A DNA stretch of 64,000 bases from JBFXCS01 sp050181915 (GTDB lineage Bacteria; Actinomycetota; Thermoleophilia; Miltoncostaeales; Miltoncostaeaceae), in the NCBI GenBank assembly GCA_050181915.1, contig JBFXCS010000001.1, positions 496,001 through 560,000 on the forward strand. Direction: 5' to 3'. The position numbers and the translations under genes are program-made. This document shows positions 23,334-32,380 of the stretch, in pieces. Within the stretch, counting starts at the first letter, position 1. Each line of letters starts with the position of its first letter. Under the pieces are notes generated by a model. It was not told the origin of the DNA. It did not search any database and was given only the letters and a program-made list of their open reading frames with translations.

Positions 23334-24209
23334 ATGATTATGGAACTGCGCCAGCTCGAGTACCTGATCGCGGTCGTCGAGGAGGGGGGCTTCACCCGCG
23401 GCGCCGCGCGGGTGCGGGTGGCCCAGCCCGGGGTGAGCGCCCAGATCCGGCGCCTCGAGGCGGAGCTGGGGGAGACGCTCATCGATCGCACGGGGCGCAC
23501 GGCGCGCCCGACCGCCGCGGGGGAGGCGGTGCTGCCATACGCCCGCGCCGCCGTGGCCGCGGCGGCGGGCGTGCGCCAGGCGGTCGAGGAGCTGCGCGGC
23601 CTGCTGCGCGGGCGCGTGGCGGTGGGCGCGGTCAGCTCGATCGCCGGCATCGACCTCGCCGGGCTGCTGGCGGGGTTCCGCGACGACCACCCCCAAGTCG
23701 AGATCTCGCTCGCCGAGGGGGCGCCCGCCGAGCTGCTCGACGCCGTGCGCGCGGGCGGGCTCGACCTGGCGATCCTGTCCCTGGCGGGCGACGCGCCGCC
23801 GGGCATCGCCACCCGGGTGCTGATGGAGGACGCGATCGTCGTCGCCGTGCCCCCGGACGACGCGCTCGCCCGCCGTCGCCGCGTGCCGCTCGCCTCCCTG
23901 ACGGACCGGCCGCTGATCTGCCCGCCGGCCGGCTCGGCCATCCGCGCCGCCGTCGACGCCGGCTTCGCCCGCGCCGGGACGCGGCCGCGCGTCGCCATCG
24001 AGGCGGCCAACCTCGCCGTGCTCGCCGACCTTGCCGAGCGCGGCCTGGGCGTCGCCCTGCTCCCCGCCTCCCTCGTGGAGGGCCGCGCCCCCCGGCTCGC
24101 CGGGCGGCCGACCACGCCGGCGGTCAGCGGCCGCCTCGTGCTGGCCTGGCGGGCCGAGGGCCCCGTCGGCCCCGCGGCACGCGAGCTCATCCGCCGGGCT
24201 CGGGCCTGA
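23334..24209 (+). CDS. LysR-family transcriptional regulator
   Basis: 291 residues from ATG 23334; ATG 23340 gives the more usual start MELRQLEYLIAVVEEGG. The helix-turn-helix is GFTRGAARVRVAQPGVSAQIRRLE, followed by the LysR linker helix and a two-lobed effector domain (VAVGAVSSIAGIDLAGLLAGF, then GLDLAILSLAG and ERGLGVALLPASL). It likely senses a small molecule and controls the divergent NTF2-like gene through the palindrome in between. It is convergent with the histidine kinase gene. Confidence 0.92.
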   Translation: MIMELRQLEYLIAVVEEGGFTRGAARVRVAQPGVSAQIRRLEAELGETLIDRTGRTARPTAAGEAVLPYARAAVAAAAGVRQAVEELRGLLRGRVAVGAVSSIAGIDLAGLLAGFRDDHPQVEISLAEGAPAELLDAVRAGGLDLAILSLAGDAPPGIATRVLMEDAIVVAVPPDDALARRRRVPLASLTDRPLICPPAGSAIRAAVDAGFARAGTRPRVAIEAANLAVLADLAERGLGVALLPASLVEGRAPRLAGRPTTPAVSGRLVLAWRAEGPVGPAARELIRRARA

Positions 24210-24228
24210 CCGCCCGGCGGCGATCCGG

Positions 24229-25527
24229 TCAGGCCAGGGGCAGCCGCACCTCCATGCGGGCGCCGCGGGGGGAGGGGAGGGCGCGCACCGTGCCGCCCCA
24301 CCGCTCGGCCGTCGCCCGGGCGATCGACAGCCCCAGCCCGGCGCCGGGCGTGCCGCGGCGCCCCGGCGCGCGGTAGAAGCGGTCGAAGACCCGCTCGCGA
24401 TCCTCCTCCGGGATGCCGGGGCCGTCGTCGCTCACCCGCACGACGGCCTCGCCGCCCTCGACGGCCACCTCCACCGACACCGCCCCGCCGCCGTGGCGGC
24501 GGCCGTTGTCGAGCAGGTTGACGAGCATGCCGCGCAGGGCGGCCCGGTCGCCGCGCACCACGGCGCCGCCGTCGACGCGGACGCACTCCTCGCGCGAGGC
24601 CAGCTCGGTCGCCATCTCGCCCAGGTCCACCGGCTCGGCCGCCGCGTCGTCGCCGTCGACGCGGGCGAGGCCCAGCAGCCCCTCCACCAGGCGGTCCATC
24701 CGCTCGACCGCCACGGCCATGTCGGCGAGCGTCTCGGCGCGCGCGTCGGCCGGCACCTCGTGGTGGCGGAGGGTCTCGATGTCGCCGCGCAGGGCGGTGA
24801 GGGGAGTGCGCATCTCGTGCGAGGCGTCGGCCGCGAAGCGGCGCTGCTCGCCGAGGTTGGCGCGCAGGCGGTCCTGCGCCTCCTCGAGCCGGGTGAGCAT
24901 GCGGTTCATGGCCCGGGCCAGGCCGCCGACCTCGTCGGCGCGCCCCTCGGGCACCCGCTGCGACGGGTCCTGGCTGTGGGCGACGGCGTCGGCGGCCCGG
25001 CCGACCTGGGTGAGCGGCCGCAGCGCCGCCCGCACGACCAGGATGGCGAGGCCGGTGGCCAGCAGCGCCGCGATCAGCGCGGCGCCGCCGAGGCCGAGGG
25101 CCACCTCGTCGAGGGTCTGCTCCACGTCGGCCAGCGGCCGCGCCACGGCCAGGCTGCGCCGCCCCCCGTCCGGGCCGGCGGGCAGGGCGCGCACCAGCAG
25201 GCGGTAGCGCGTGCCGTCGAGCACCACGGTGCGCGGGCCGCTGGGGGCCTGGTTGCCCGGCGTCACCCGGGTTCCCGGCGGCTGGCTGGTGCCGTCCGGC
25301 GCGACCTTCGGGTCGCTGTCGGGCGTCGGCGCCTCGGCGAAGTCGCGGTCGCCGACGTCCAGCTTCTGGGAGTTCTCGGCCACCTCGTCGGCGGTCTGCG
25401 ACAGCGACTGGTCGAGGCGGTCGTAGGCCCGCTCCGAGATGAGGTAGTAGGCGCCGACGGCGAAGACGGCCACGGCCGCCAGCACCGACGCGGCGGCGGA
25501 CAGGGCGATGCGTGTCTGGAGGCGCAT
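24229..25527 (-). CDS. Membrane sensor histidine kinase (MprB-like)
   Basis: 432 residues. A membrane segment at about 8-30, an extracellular loop to ~140, a second segment at ~147-166, then HAMP, HisKA with FAADASHEMRTPLTALRGD (phosphoacceptor His237), and an ATPase domain with LVNLLDNGRRHGG (N box), DDGPGIP (G1), FDRFYRAPG (F box) and GAGLGLSIA (G2). It follows the response regulator gene by four bases on the same strand. This organisation resembles mycobacterial MprAB, which senses envelope stress; the signal here is unknown. Confidence 0.93.
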   Translation of the reverse strand: MRLQTRIALSAAASVLAAVAVFAVGAYYLISERAYDRLDQSLSQTADEVAENSQKLDVGDRDFAEAPTPDSDPKVAPDGTSQPPGTRVTPGNQAPSGPRTVVLDGTRYRLLVRALPAGPDGGRRSLAVARPLADVEQTLDEVALGLGGAALIAALLATGLAILVVRAALRPLTQVGRAADAVAHSQDPSQRVPEGRADEVGGLARAMNRMLTRLEEAQDRLRANLGEQRRFAADASHEMRTPLTALRGDIETLRHHEVPADARAETLADMAVAVERMDRLVEGLLGLARVDGDDAAAEPVDLGEMATELASREECVRVDGGAVVRGDRAALRGMLVNLLDNGRRHGGGAVSVEVAVEGGEAVVRVSDDGPGIPEEDRERVFDRFYRAPGRRGTPGAGLGLSIARATAERWGGTVRALPSPRGARMEVRLPLA

Positions 25528-25531
25528 GCCG

Positions 25532-26224
25532 CTACTGGGCGCCCGGCGCGTCCCTCAGCACGTAGCCGACGCCCCGGACCGTGTGGATCACGCGGCTCCG
25601 GCCCCCCTCTTCGAGCTTGCGCCGCAGGTAGCCGACGTAGACGTCCACCGAGTTCGTCTCGACCGCCGACTGGAACCCCCAGGCGTCGGTGAGCAGGCGC
25701 TCGCGGGCCATCACGCGGCCGGGGTTGTCGAGGAACAGCGCCAGCAGGTCGAACTCGCGGCGCGTGAGGTGCAGGGGCACGCCCGCCCGGCTCACCTCGT
25801 GGGCGCCCGCGTCGAGCAGCAGGTCGCCGAACCGGCGCACGTCCGGCGGGGCGGGCTCGCGGGCCCGGCGCAGCAGCGCGCGCACCCGCGCGACCAGCTC
25901 GGCGGTGGAGAAGGGCTTCACGAGGTAGTCGTCGGCCCCCGCCTCCAGGCCGTCGACGCGGTCCGACACGGTGTCGCGGGCGGTCAGCATCAGGATCGGG
26001 GTCAGGTCGCCGTGGCGCCGCAGGCGCCGGCACACCTCGACGCCGTCGATGTCGGGGAGCAACAGATCGAGCAACACCAGGTCGGCGCTCTCGTCGCGCA
26101 TCTCCCGCATGGCGCCCGCCGCGTCCGGCACGCCCACCACCTCGAAACCCTCGTAGCCGAGGGCGCGCGTGAGCATGGCCCGCACCTGCGGGTCGTCCTC
26201 CACCACGAGGAGTCGCCCCTCCAT
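25532..26224 (-). CDS. OmpR-family response regulator (MprA-like)
   Basis: 230 residues. The receiver domain has the acidic pair VVEDD, phosphoacceptor Asp53 in LVLLDLLLPD, the Thr of LMLTARD and Lys of DYLVKPF. The C-terminal winged helix contains LTRREFDLLALFLDNPG, VMARERLL, VETNSVDVYVGYLRRKLE and VIHTVRGVGYVLR. It precedes its kinase gene with a four-base gap. TAACCT (26231-26236 on the minus strand) lies six bases before the ATG, suggesting a leaderless mRNA. Confidence 0.95.
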   Translation of the reverse strand: MEGRLLVVEDDPQVRAMLTRALGYEGFEVVGVPDAAGAMREMRDESADLVLLDLLLPDIDGVEVCRRLRRHGDLTPILMLTARDTVSDRVDGLEAGADDYLVKPFSTAELVARVRALLRRAREPAPPDVRRFGDLLLDAGAHEVSRAGVPLHLTRREFDLLALFLDNPGRVMARERLLTDAWGFQSAVETNSVDVYVGYLRRKLEEGGRSRVIHTVRGVGYVLRDAPGAQ

Positions 26225-26294
26225 GCGGCCAGGTTAGCCCAGGTCGCGGCGGGCGCCGGGAACGGCCGGGCGCGTGGGGTATGCTGCCGGGCCG

Positions 26295-26780
26295 ATGAAG
26301 CACACCCTCTCCGTCCTGGTCGAGAACAAGCCCGGGGTGCTGTCCCGCGTGGCGGGGCTGTTCACCCGGCGAGGTTTCAACATCGACTCCCTGGCGGTCA
26401 GCCCCACCGAGGATCCGGACCTGTCGCGCATGACCATCGCGGTCGACACCAGCCGCTTCCCGGTGGAGCAGATGACGAAGCAGCTCGACAAGCTCGTCAA
26501 CGTCATCAAGATCCGCGACCTCGATCCCGAGAACACGGTGTCCCGCGAGCTGGCCCTGATGAAGGTGCGCGCCGACGCGCGCACGCGCAGCGAGGTCATC
26601 CAGCTCGTCGAGATCTTCGAGGCCCGGATCATCGACGTCACCCCGGAGTCGCTCACGATCCAGGTCACCGGTGAGAGCGAGGAGCTGCTCAACTTCGAGC
26701 AGCTGCTCCGACCGTTCGGGCTGATGGAGCTGGTCAAGACCGGCGTCGTGGCGCTCGGTCGCGGCTCGGCCCTCACCTAG
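26295..26780 (+). CDS. ilvN: Acetolactate synthase small (regulatory) subunit
   Basis: 161 residues. The N-terminal ACT domain begins HTLSVLVENKPGVLSRVAGLFTRRGFNIDSLAV, the signature of IlvN/IlvH, followed by the second ferredoxin-like domain (ARIIDVTPESLTIQVTGES). It activates the catalytic subunit and confers valine feedback. Unusually, the catalytic ilvB is not next to it; the upstream gene is a divergent response regulator. TATGCT at 26280-26285 lies nine bases before the ATG. ilvC follows 50 nt downstream. Confidence 0.95.
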   Translation: MKHTLSVLVENKPGVLSRVAGLFTRRGFNIDSLAVSPTEDPDLSRMTIAVDTSRFPVEQMTKQLDKLVNVIKIRDLDPENTVSRELALMKVRADARTRSEVIQLVEIFEARIIDVTPESLTIQVTGESEELLNFEQLLRPFGLMELVKTGVVALGRGSALT

Positions 26781-26830
26781 TCCGCAGCACCGCCCGCCCA
26801 GTCCGCCAGACCCCGTCCCGGAGCGCCACC

Positions 26831-27826
26831 GTGCCGATGTTCTACGACGCCGACGCCGACCTCGACCTGCTGCGCGACAAGACCGTCGCCATCATCGGGT
26901 ACGGCAGCCAGGGCCACGCCCACGCCCTCAACCTGCGCGACTCGGGGGTGCGGGTGGTGGTGGGCCTCCGGCCCGGATCCGCGTCGATCGAGGCCGCCCG
27001 GGAGCAGAGCCTCGAGGTGCTCACCCCCGCCGAGGCGGCGGCGAAGGCCGACCTGGTGATGATCCTGGCGCCCGACGAGCTGCAGGCCGCCCTCTTCCGC
27101 GACTCCATCGCGCCGGGGCTCGCGCCGGGCAACACGCTGCTGTTCGCGCACGGCTTCGCCATCCACTTCGGCCAGATCGTCCCGCCGGAGGGCGTCGACG
27201 TGATCCTGGCCGCGCCGAAGGGCCCCGGGCACCTGGTGCGCCGCACCTACACCGAGGGCGCCGGCACGCCGGGCCTGATCGCCGTGGCCCAGGACGCCAC
27301 CGGCGAGGCCAAGGCCACCGCGCTCGCCTACTCCAAGGGCGTCGGCCTCACCCGGGCGGGGGTCATCGAGACGACCTTCGCCGAGGAGACCGAGACCGAC
27401 CTGTTCGGCGAGCAGGCGGTGCTCTGCGGCGGGCTCTCCGAGCTGATCCGCGCCGGCTTCGACACGCTCGTCGAGGCGGGCTACAACCCGGACCTCGCCT
27501 ACTTCGAGTGCCTGCACGAGCTGAAGCTGATCGTGGACCTGATCTACGAGAAGGGCATCAGCGGCATGCGCTACTCGATCTCGAACACCGCCGAGTACGG
27601 CGACCTCACGCGCGGGCGGCGCATCATCACCCAGGAGACGCGCGCCGAGATGAAGCGCATCCTCTCGGAGATCCAGACCGGCCAGTTCGCCAAGGAATGG
27701 CTCACCGAGAACTCGGTGGGGCGCCCGCAGTTCAACGCGATCGCGCGGCGCGACGCCGAGCACAAGGTCGAGGAGGTCGGCAAGCGCCTCCGCGGCATGA
27801 TGAGCTGGATCGACACGGAGTTCTGA
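26831..27826 (+). CDS. ilvC: Ketol-acid reductoisomerase
   Basis: 331 residues from GTG 26831; ATG 26837 is an alternative. It converts acetolactate and acetohydroxybutyrate to the dihydroxy acids with NADPH. The Rossmann loop VAIIGYGSQGHAHALNLRDSG, the APKGPGHLVRRTY stretch, and the metal residues in FAEETETDLFGEQAVLCGG and YECLHELKL-like text (FECLHELKLIVDLIYE) are present. Length fits class I enzymes. It lies downstream of ilvN in the same direction, and a two-gene unit without ilvB is likely. Confidence 0.97.
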   Translation: MPMFYDADADLDLLRDKTVAIIGYGSQGHAHALNLRDSGVRVVVGLRPGSASIEAAREQSLEVLTPAEAAAKADLVMILAPDELQAALFRDSIAPGLAPGNTLLFAHGFAIHFGQIVPPEGVDVILAAPKGPGHLVRRTYTEGAGTPGLIAVAQDATGEAKATALAYSKGVGLTRAGVIETTFAEETETDLFGEQAVLCGGLSELIRAGFDTLVEAGYNPDLAYFECLHELKLIVDLIYEKGISGMRYSISNTAEYGDLTRGRRIITQETRAEMKRILSEIQTGQFAKEWLTENSVGRPQFNAIARRDAEHKVEEVGKRLRGMMSWIDTEF

Positions 27827-27893
27827 ACTGACGACACGGCAGAACACCCCCACCAGCGCCCCCGTCAGCGTCGGGGCGCTGAAGAGCAGCCTG

Positions 27894-29018
27894 ATGGTCC
27901 CGGGTCCGACGCCGCTGCCGCCCGAGGTGGTCGCGGCCGGCGCGCGCCCCATCCTCTACGCCCGCAGCTCGGCCTTCGTCGAGATCTGGGAGGACGTGAC
28001 CGCCCGCCTCGGGCGGATCTTCCAGACCGAGGGCGACGTCCTCATCTTCGCGGCCTCCGGCAGCGGCGCGATGGACTCCGCGATCGGCAACCTGACCCGG
28101 CCGGGCGAGCGCATCGCCGTCTGCTCGGCCGGCAACTTCGGCGACCGGTGGGCGAAGATCGGCGCCGACTACGGGGCCGACGTGCTGCACCTGGAGGGCG
28201 AGTGGGGACGCCCCTTCGACCCCGCGACGCTGGCCGACGCCCTCGAGCGCGAGCCCGGCATCGAGGTGGTGTACGTCACCCACAGCGAGACGTCCACGGG
28301 CGCGGTGTCCGACCTGCCCGCGCTGCGCGCGGCGGCCGGCGACCGGATCCTGGTGGCCGACGCCGTCTCCGGCCTCGGCGTGGTGGACCTGCCGATGGAC
28401 CGCTGGGGCGTCGACGTGGTGGTGTCCGGCTCGCAGAAGGGCCTGATGACGCCGCCGGGGCTCGCCTTCGTGGCGGCGAACGAGCGCGCCGTCGCGCGCT
28501 CCGCCGAGATCGGGGCGCGCGGCTTCTACCTCGACTGGGAGCGCACCCGCACGGGCGGCTCCCGCAGCCCCTTCACGCCGCCGGTCACCCTGGTGGCCCA
28601 GCTCCAGGCCGCGCTGACGCTGATCGAGCAGGAGGGCCTCCAGAACGTCTACCAGCGCCACCGGGTGCTGGGCGCGATGTGCCGCGCCGGCGTCACGGCC
28701 CTGGGCCTGTCGCTGCTCGGCCCGGAGAACCCCGAGGCCAACGTGGTGACGGCCTTCAACGTGCCCGACGGCGTCGACGGCAAGGCGATCCCCACGCTGA
28801 TGCGCGACCTCTTCGGCCTCACGATCGCCGGCGGCCAGGGCCGCCTGACGGGCAAGATCTGCCGCCTCGGCCACTGCGGCTACTACGACTACCGCGACAT
28901 CATCACCGCGGTGGGCGCCCTCGAGCACGTGCTGCTGGAGCTCGACCAGCCGGTCGAGCCCGGCGCCGGGGTCTCGGCCGTGCAGCGCACCCTGGCCGCC
29001 GCGCGGCGGGGGGCCTGA
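27894..29018 (+). CDS. Class V aminotransferase, alanine/serine-glyoxylate type
   Basis: 374 residues from ATG 27894. MVPGPTPLPPEV is the usual first motif; the frame is open further upstream (SSAPVSVGALKSSL-like) but has no ATG/GTG/TTG, so a slightly longer form from a CTG is possible. PLP Lys is in SGSQKGLMTPPGLAF and Asp in LVADAVSGLGVVD. Related enzymes act as alanine- or serine-glyoxylate aminotransferases or, in organisms lacking SerC, as phosphoserine aminotransferases. Being one base before serA, it is probably the serine-pathway aminotransferase (inference). Confidence 0.85.
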   Translation: MVPGPTPLPPEVVAAGARPILYARSSAFVEIWEDVTARLGRIFQTEGDVLIFAASGSGAMDSAIGNLTRPGERIAVCSAGNFGDRWAKIGADYGADVLHLEGEWGRPFDPATLADALEREPGIEVVYVTHSETSTGAVSDLPALRAAAGDRILVADAVSGLGVVDLPMDRWGVDVVVSGSQKGLMTPPGLAFVAANERAVARSAEIGARGFYLDWERTRTGGSRSPFTPPVTLVAQLQAALTLIEQEGLQNVYQRHRVLGAMCRAGVTALGLSLLGPENPEANVVTAFNVPDGVDGKAIPTLMRDLFGLTIAGGQGRLTGKICRLGHCGYYDYRDIITAVGALEHVLLELDQPVEPGAGVSAVQRTLAAARRGA

Positions 29019-29019
29019 C

Positions 29020-30642
29020 ATGACGACATCCCAGGGGGAGGCCGGCACGCTGGCACGGGCGGACCTGCGCGTCCTGGTCACGGAGAAGATCGCCGAGGCC
29101 GGCATCGACCTGCTGCGCGAGCGGTTCAGCGTCGACGTCGAGCTGGGCTGGTCGGCCGACGAGCTGGCGCAGCGCATCGGCGCCTACGACGCCATCGTGG
29201 TGCGCAGCGCGACCAAGGTCACGGCCGAGCTGATGGCGCACGCCGACCGCCTCAAGGTGGTGGGCCGGGCCGGCACCGGCGTCGACAACGTCGACGTCCC
29301 CGCCGCCACGCGCCGCGGCATCGTGGTGTGCAACGCGGCCGGCTCGAACGCCCTCTCGGCGGCGGAGCACGCGGTGGCGCTGCTGCTCGCCCAGGCGCGC
29401 AACATCCCGCAGGCCCACTCCGCCCTGGTGCAGGGCCGGTGGGAGCGCTCGAAGTTCGGCGGCGTGGAGGTGAGCGGCAAGACGCTCGGCATCCTGGGCT
29501 TCGGCCGCATCGGCCAGATCGTGGCCGAGCGCGCGAAGGGCCTCGGCATGAACGTCGTCGCCTACGACCCGTTCGTGGCGGAGGGCCGCTACCAGCAGGT
29601 CGGGGTGGAGCGGGCGGCCACCCCCGAGGACCTCTACCGCGTCAGCGACTTCATCTCCCTGCACCTGGCGTCGACGCCCGAGACCCGGGGCTTCGTGGGA
29701 CGCGAGGCCTTCGCGGCGATGAAGCCGGGGGCCCGCATCATCAACGCCGCCCGCGGCGACATCGTCGACGCCGACGCCCTGGTCGAGGCCCTCGAGTCCG
29801 GGCACCTGGGCGGAGCCGGGATCGACGTGTTCCCCGAGGAGCCCACCACCGAGAGCCCCCTGTTCGGCCTGCCCGGGGTGGTGGTGACGCCGCACCTGGG
29901 CGCCTCGACCGAGGAGGCGCAGGACCGCGCGGGCGTGGTGGTGGCCGAGCAGGTCGCCGCCGCCCTCACCGGAGGCCTGGTGACCCTGGCCGTGAACCTG
30001 CCGGCGCTCGGCCCGGAGGACCAGCAGCGGCTGGGCCCGTTCCTGCCCCTCGCCCGGGCGCTCGGCCAGCTGCTCACGGTGCTGGCCGGCGGCGCGGTGT
30101 CGCCGCTCGAGATCACCTACGAGGGCGGGATCGGCAGGGTCGACAACCGCCTGCTTACCTCCGCGGTGCTGGCGGGGATCCTGCACGGGCGCACCGACGA
30201 GCCGGTGAACGTGGTCAACGCGCAGTCCCTGGCGGGCGAGCGGGGCATCGTCTGGACCGAGACCTCCACCCCCGTCGCGACCGACTATCGCAACCGGCTC
30301 GAGCTGCGCTGCGGCCAGGTGAGCCTGGCCGGGACCGTGGTCGGGCACGCGGGTCGGCTGCACCTGGTGTCGGCGTTCGACCGCGACATCGACATCGAGC
30401 TCGCCCCCCACATCGGGATCTTCCGCAACCTCGACGTCCCCGGCCAGATCGGCCGCGTCGGCACCATCCTGGGCAGGAGCGGGGTGAACGTCGCCTCGAT
30501 GGCGGTGTCGCGCTCGCGCGCGGAGGGCGGCGCGGTGATGGCGGTCACGGTCGACTCGCCGGTGCCCGAGGGCGCCGCCGCCGAGATCGCGGCGATCGAC
30601 GGCTTCGAGCGGGTCTGGTTCGCGGAGCTCGACGCGGGGTAG
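29020..30642 (+). CDS. serA: D-3-phosphoglycerate dehydrogenase
   Basis: 540 residues, the long form. Catalyses NAD-dependent oxidation of 3-phosphoglycerate, the first step of serine synthesis. Visible: GRAGTGVDNVDV (substrate), LGILGFGRIGQIVAERAKG (NAD), INAARGDIVDADAL (catalytic Arg), GIDVFPEEP (Glu) and VVVTPHLGAST (His). Residues ~325-455 form the allosteric substrate-binding (ASB) domain and the last ~75 an ACT domain (DVPGQIGRVGTILGRSGVNVASMAV) for serine feedback. It follows the class V aminotransferase by one base, forming a serine-synthesis pair. Confidence 0.96.
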   Translation: MTTSQGEAGTLARADLRVLVTEKIAEAGIDLLRERFSVDVELGWSADELAQRIGAYDAIVVRSATKVTAELMAHADRLKVVGRAGTGVDNVDVPAATRRGIVVCNAAGSNALSAAEHAVALLLAQARNIPQAHSALVQGRWERSKFGGVEVSGKTLGILGFGRIGQIVAERAKGLGMNVVAYDPFVAEGRYQQVGVERAATPEDLYRVSDFISLHLASTPETRGFVGREAFAAMKPGARIINAARGDIVDADALVEALESGHLGGAGIDVFPEEPTTESPLFGLPGVVVTPHLGASTEEAQDRAGVVVAEQVAAALTGGLVTLAVNLPALGPEDQQRLGPFLPLARALGQLLTVLAGGAVSPLEITYEGGIGRVDNRLLTSAVLAGILHGRTDEPVNVVNAQSLAGERGIVWTETSTPVATDYRNRLELRCGQVSLAGTVVGHAGRLHLVSAFDRDIDIELAPHIGIFRNLDVPGQIGRVGTILGRSGVNVASMAVSRSRAEGGAVMAVTVDSPVPEGAAAEIAAIDGFERVWFAELDAG

Positions 30643-30720
30643 GGAAGGGCCGAGGCGCCGCGGCGGCCCCCGGAGCTCGCGCTCGAGCCGGCTCGCGCGA
30701 GAGGGTCCGCCGCCCGCCTT

Positions 30721-31488
30721 CTAAGGCCGGACGACCACCGGCACCTGGACGAGGCACTGCAGCGCGCCGTCCTTCGCCGAGGCCACCCACGCCTGCAGCA
30801 TGGCCCGGGTCGGGGTGCCGACCGCGGCCCTCACCGTGCCGCGCCAGCGGCCGGGGCGCGCGTAGCCCGAGAAGTCGGCCCGGAAGCGGCCGGGCGTGGC
30901 GGTCACCGGCCTCTCGCCGAGCGTCGACCCGCCCCGGCCGTCGGCGCGCAGCGACAGCACCAGGCCGTGCTCGAACAGCGGCTGCAGCTCCAGGCCGCGA
31001 GCGGTCGCGCGCCCGCGCCCCCCGCTCCAGCGGGTGATGCGCAGGCAGCCGTCCGAGCGGATCGCGGCGGCCGGGTCCGTGGTGGCCTTCCACAGGCGGA
31101 TGACGAGGCGGGCGGGGCGGCGGATCACCGCGTACGACGTGAAGGCGAAGCGGTCGGGCGCCGCGTCGAGCAGCACCAGGGCCCGGCCGGGGCGGCGGGT
31201 CACGCGCACCCGCACGCCGGCCCTGGTGACCGCGGGCGCGGCGACCCGCAGGTTGGCGCGGCGCACCTGGACGACTGCGCGGCCGTCCGCGATCTCGGGG
31301 TCGAGGGCCTCGACCTGCGACTCGGTCGCCGTCAGCGGCGGCGCGCCGGCCAGGGGCAGCGACAGCTGCACGTAGGCCGGCCGGTTGAGCGCGGCGGGCC
31401 CGGAGATGGTGAGCGGGCCGGCCAGGGCGGCCGGGGCGCCGGCGAGGGCGGCGGCCGCGACGGCGGAGATGATCCGGGGGGTGCGCAT
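30721..31488 (-). CDS. Secreted protein, possibly AMIN-like plus Gmad2-like domains
   Basis: 255 residues with a signal peptide of about 23 residues (ending LAGAPAALA). A middle segment, FTSYAVIRRPARLVIRLWKAT, resembles an AMIN-like beta domain, and the final part, GYARPGRWRGTVRAAVG followed by VASAKDGALQCLVQVPVVV, resembles the Gmad2 immunoglobulin-like domain of secreted Gram-positive proteins. Both assignments are tentative. Two Cys residues are present. It is convergent with serA and probably functions in the envelope. Confidence 0.55.
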   Translation of the reverse strand: MRTPRIISAVAAAALAGAPAALAGPLTISGPAALNRPAYVQLSLPLAGAPPLTATESQVEALDPEIADGRAVVQVRRANLRVAAPAVTRAGVRVRVTRRPGRALVLLDAAPDRFAFTSYAVIRRPARLVIRLWKATTDPAAAIRSDGCLRITRWSGGRGRATARGLELQPLFEHGLVLSLRADGRGGSTLGERPVTATPGRFRADFSGYARPGRWRGTVRAAVGTPTRAMLQAWVASAKDGALQCLVQVPVVVRP

Positions 31489-31548
31489 GGCGCGACCCTG
31501 CTACGAGGGAGCCCCCGGCGTCAATCGGTCGTCGCGCCGCGCGAGGGC

Positions 31549-32241
31549 TCAGCCGGCGGGCCCCTCCAGGGCGACGCGCACCGCGACGCTCTCGGAGCGC
31601 CTCTCGGGCTCGGGGCGCAGCTCGCCGAGATCCTCTGCGACGGCGGCGGCGGCGTCCGGCGGCACGGCGGCGAGGCGGTGGGTCGCGTCGGCGAAGGCGG
31701 TCGGCCCGGAGCGGCGGCGGCTCTCGCCGATCGAGAGCACCTGGCCGGGCGCCAGCCCCGCGGCCTCCGCCAGCCCGGCGGCGCGCTCGAGCGCGTCGCG
31801 GACCGCCTCGCGCTCCAGCTCGATCGCCGTCGACCGCGCCAGGGCGGCGCCCACGACGAAGACGGGGACCACGGAGTGGGCGTCGGGGTGCGCGCCGGCC
31901 TGGGCGACGATCGCCGCGGCCCGGCCGGCCGCGTCCTCCACGTCGACGGCGCACCGGCCGGTGTGGCCGTGGACCTCCCAGCCCTCCTCGGTGCCGGTGG
32001 CCGTGTTGCGGGTCACGAGCCGCCGCTCCGGCTGCGTCGTGACGCGGCCGTCGGTGACGCGCGCGCCCGCGCAGGTCGCGGCGAGGTGGTCGAGCAGGCG
32101 CCGGCGGGCCTCGGCGCAGGCGGCCAGCGCCTCGGCGGCGGAGGGCAGCACCGCCGTCGTCACCAACACGGTCACGACCACCCGGTCCGGGACCACCTCG
32201 CGCTCCGCCCGGCCCACCACCACGACGCTCGGGATTCGCAT
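31549..32241 (-). CDS. SIMPL (DUF541) family protein
   Basis: 230 residues from ATG 32241. SVVVVGRAEREVVPDRVVVTVLV and the later VTTQPERRLV, SIGESRRRSGPTAFADA follow the SIMPL pattern (periplasmic/outer-surface immunogenic fold, e.g. BP26). There is no clear signal peptide, unlike many members, so it is probably cytoplasmic here. TACGGT on the minus strand lies six bases before the start. It is divergent from the leuA leader. Function is not established. Confidence 0.75.
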   Translation of the reverse strand: MRIPSVVVVGRAEREVVPDRVVVTVLVTTAVLPSAAEALAACAEARRRLLDHLAATCAGARVTDGRVTTQPERRLVTRNTATGTEEGWEVHGHTGRCAVDVEDAAGRAAAIVAQAGAHPDAHSVVPVFVVGAALARSTAIELEREAVRDALERAAGLAEAAGLAPGQVLSIGESRRRSGPTAFADATHRLAAVPPDAAAAVAEDLGELRPEPERRSESVAVRVALEGPAG

Positions 32242-32266
32242 GCCGCAACCGTACGCGGTCCCGTGT

Positions 32267-32295
32267 TTGCCCGCCGCGATCGCGGCGGGTATCCT
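32267..32295 (+). promoter_or_regulatory. leuA-operon promoter with a perfect palindrome in its spacer
   Basis: TTGCCC (32267-32272), 17-bp spacer and TATCCT (32290-32295) form a good promoter. The segment 32270-32289 is a perfect 20-bp palindrome with a central GCGATCGC, filling the spacer. A regulator bound here would block RNA polymerase. The predicted start of transcription coincides with the leader ATG at 32303. Confidence 0.65.
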
Positions 32296-32302
32296 GCCCG
32301 GC

Positions 32303-32380
32303 ATGCTCGTGGACGCCGCGCCCATCACCTCCGTCATCGCGCGTGGCCTCCTGGGTCTTCGTGGGCTCCTTCCCCGTTAA
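32303..32380 (+). CDS. leuL: Leucine-rich leader peptide of the leu operon
   Basis: 25 codons ending GLLGLRGLLPR and TAA: five of the last ten residues are Leu. It lies 75 nt before leuA and probably begins at the 5' end of the mRNA (leaderless). The position and Leu codons fit a ribosome-mediated attenuator: scarcity of Leu-tRNA should stall ribosomes at codons 16-23, immediately before an RNA switch. It is too short for ordinary gene finders. Confidence 0.75.
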   Translation: MLVDAAPITSVIARGLLGLRGLLPR

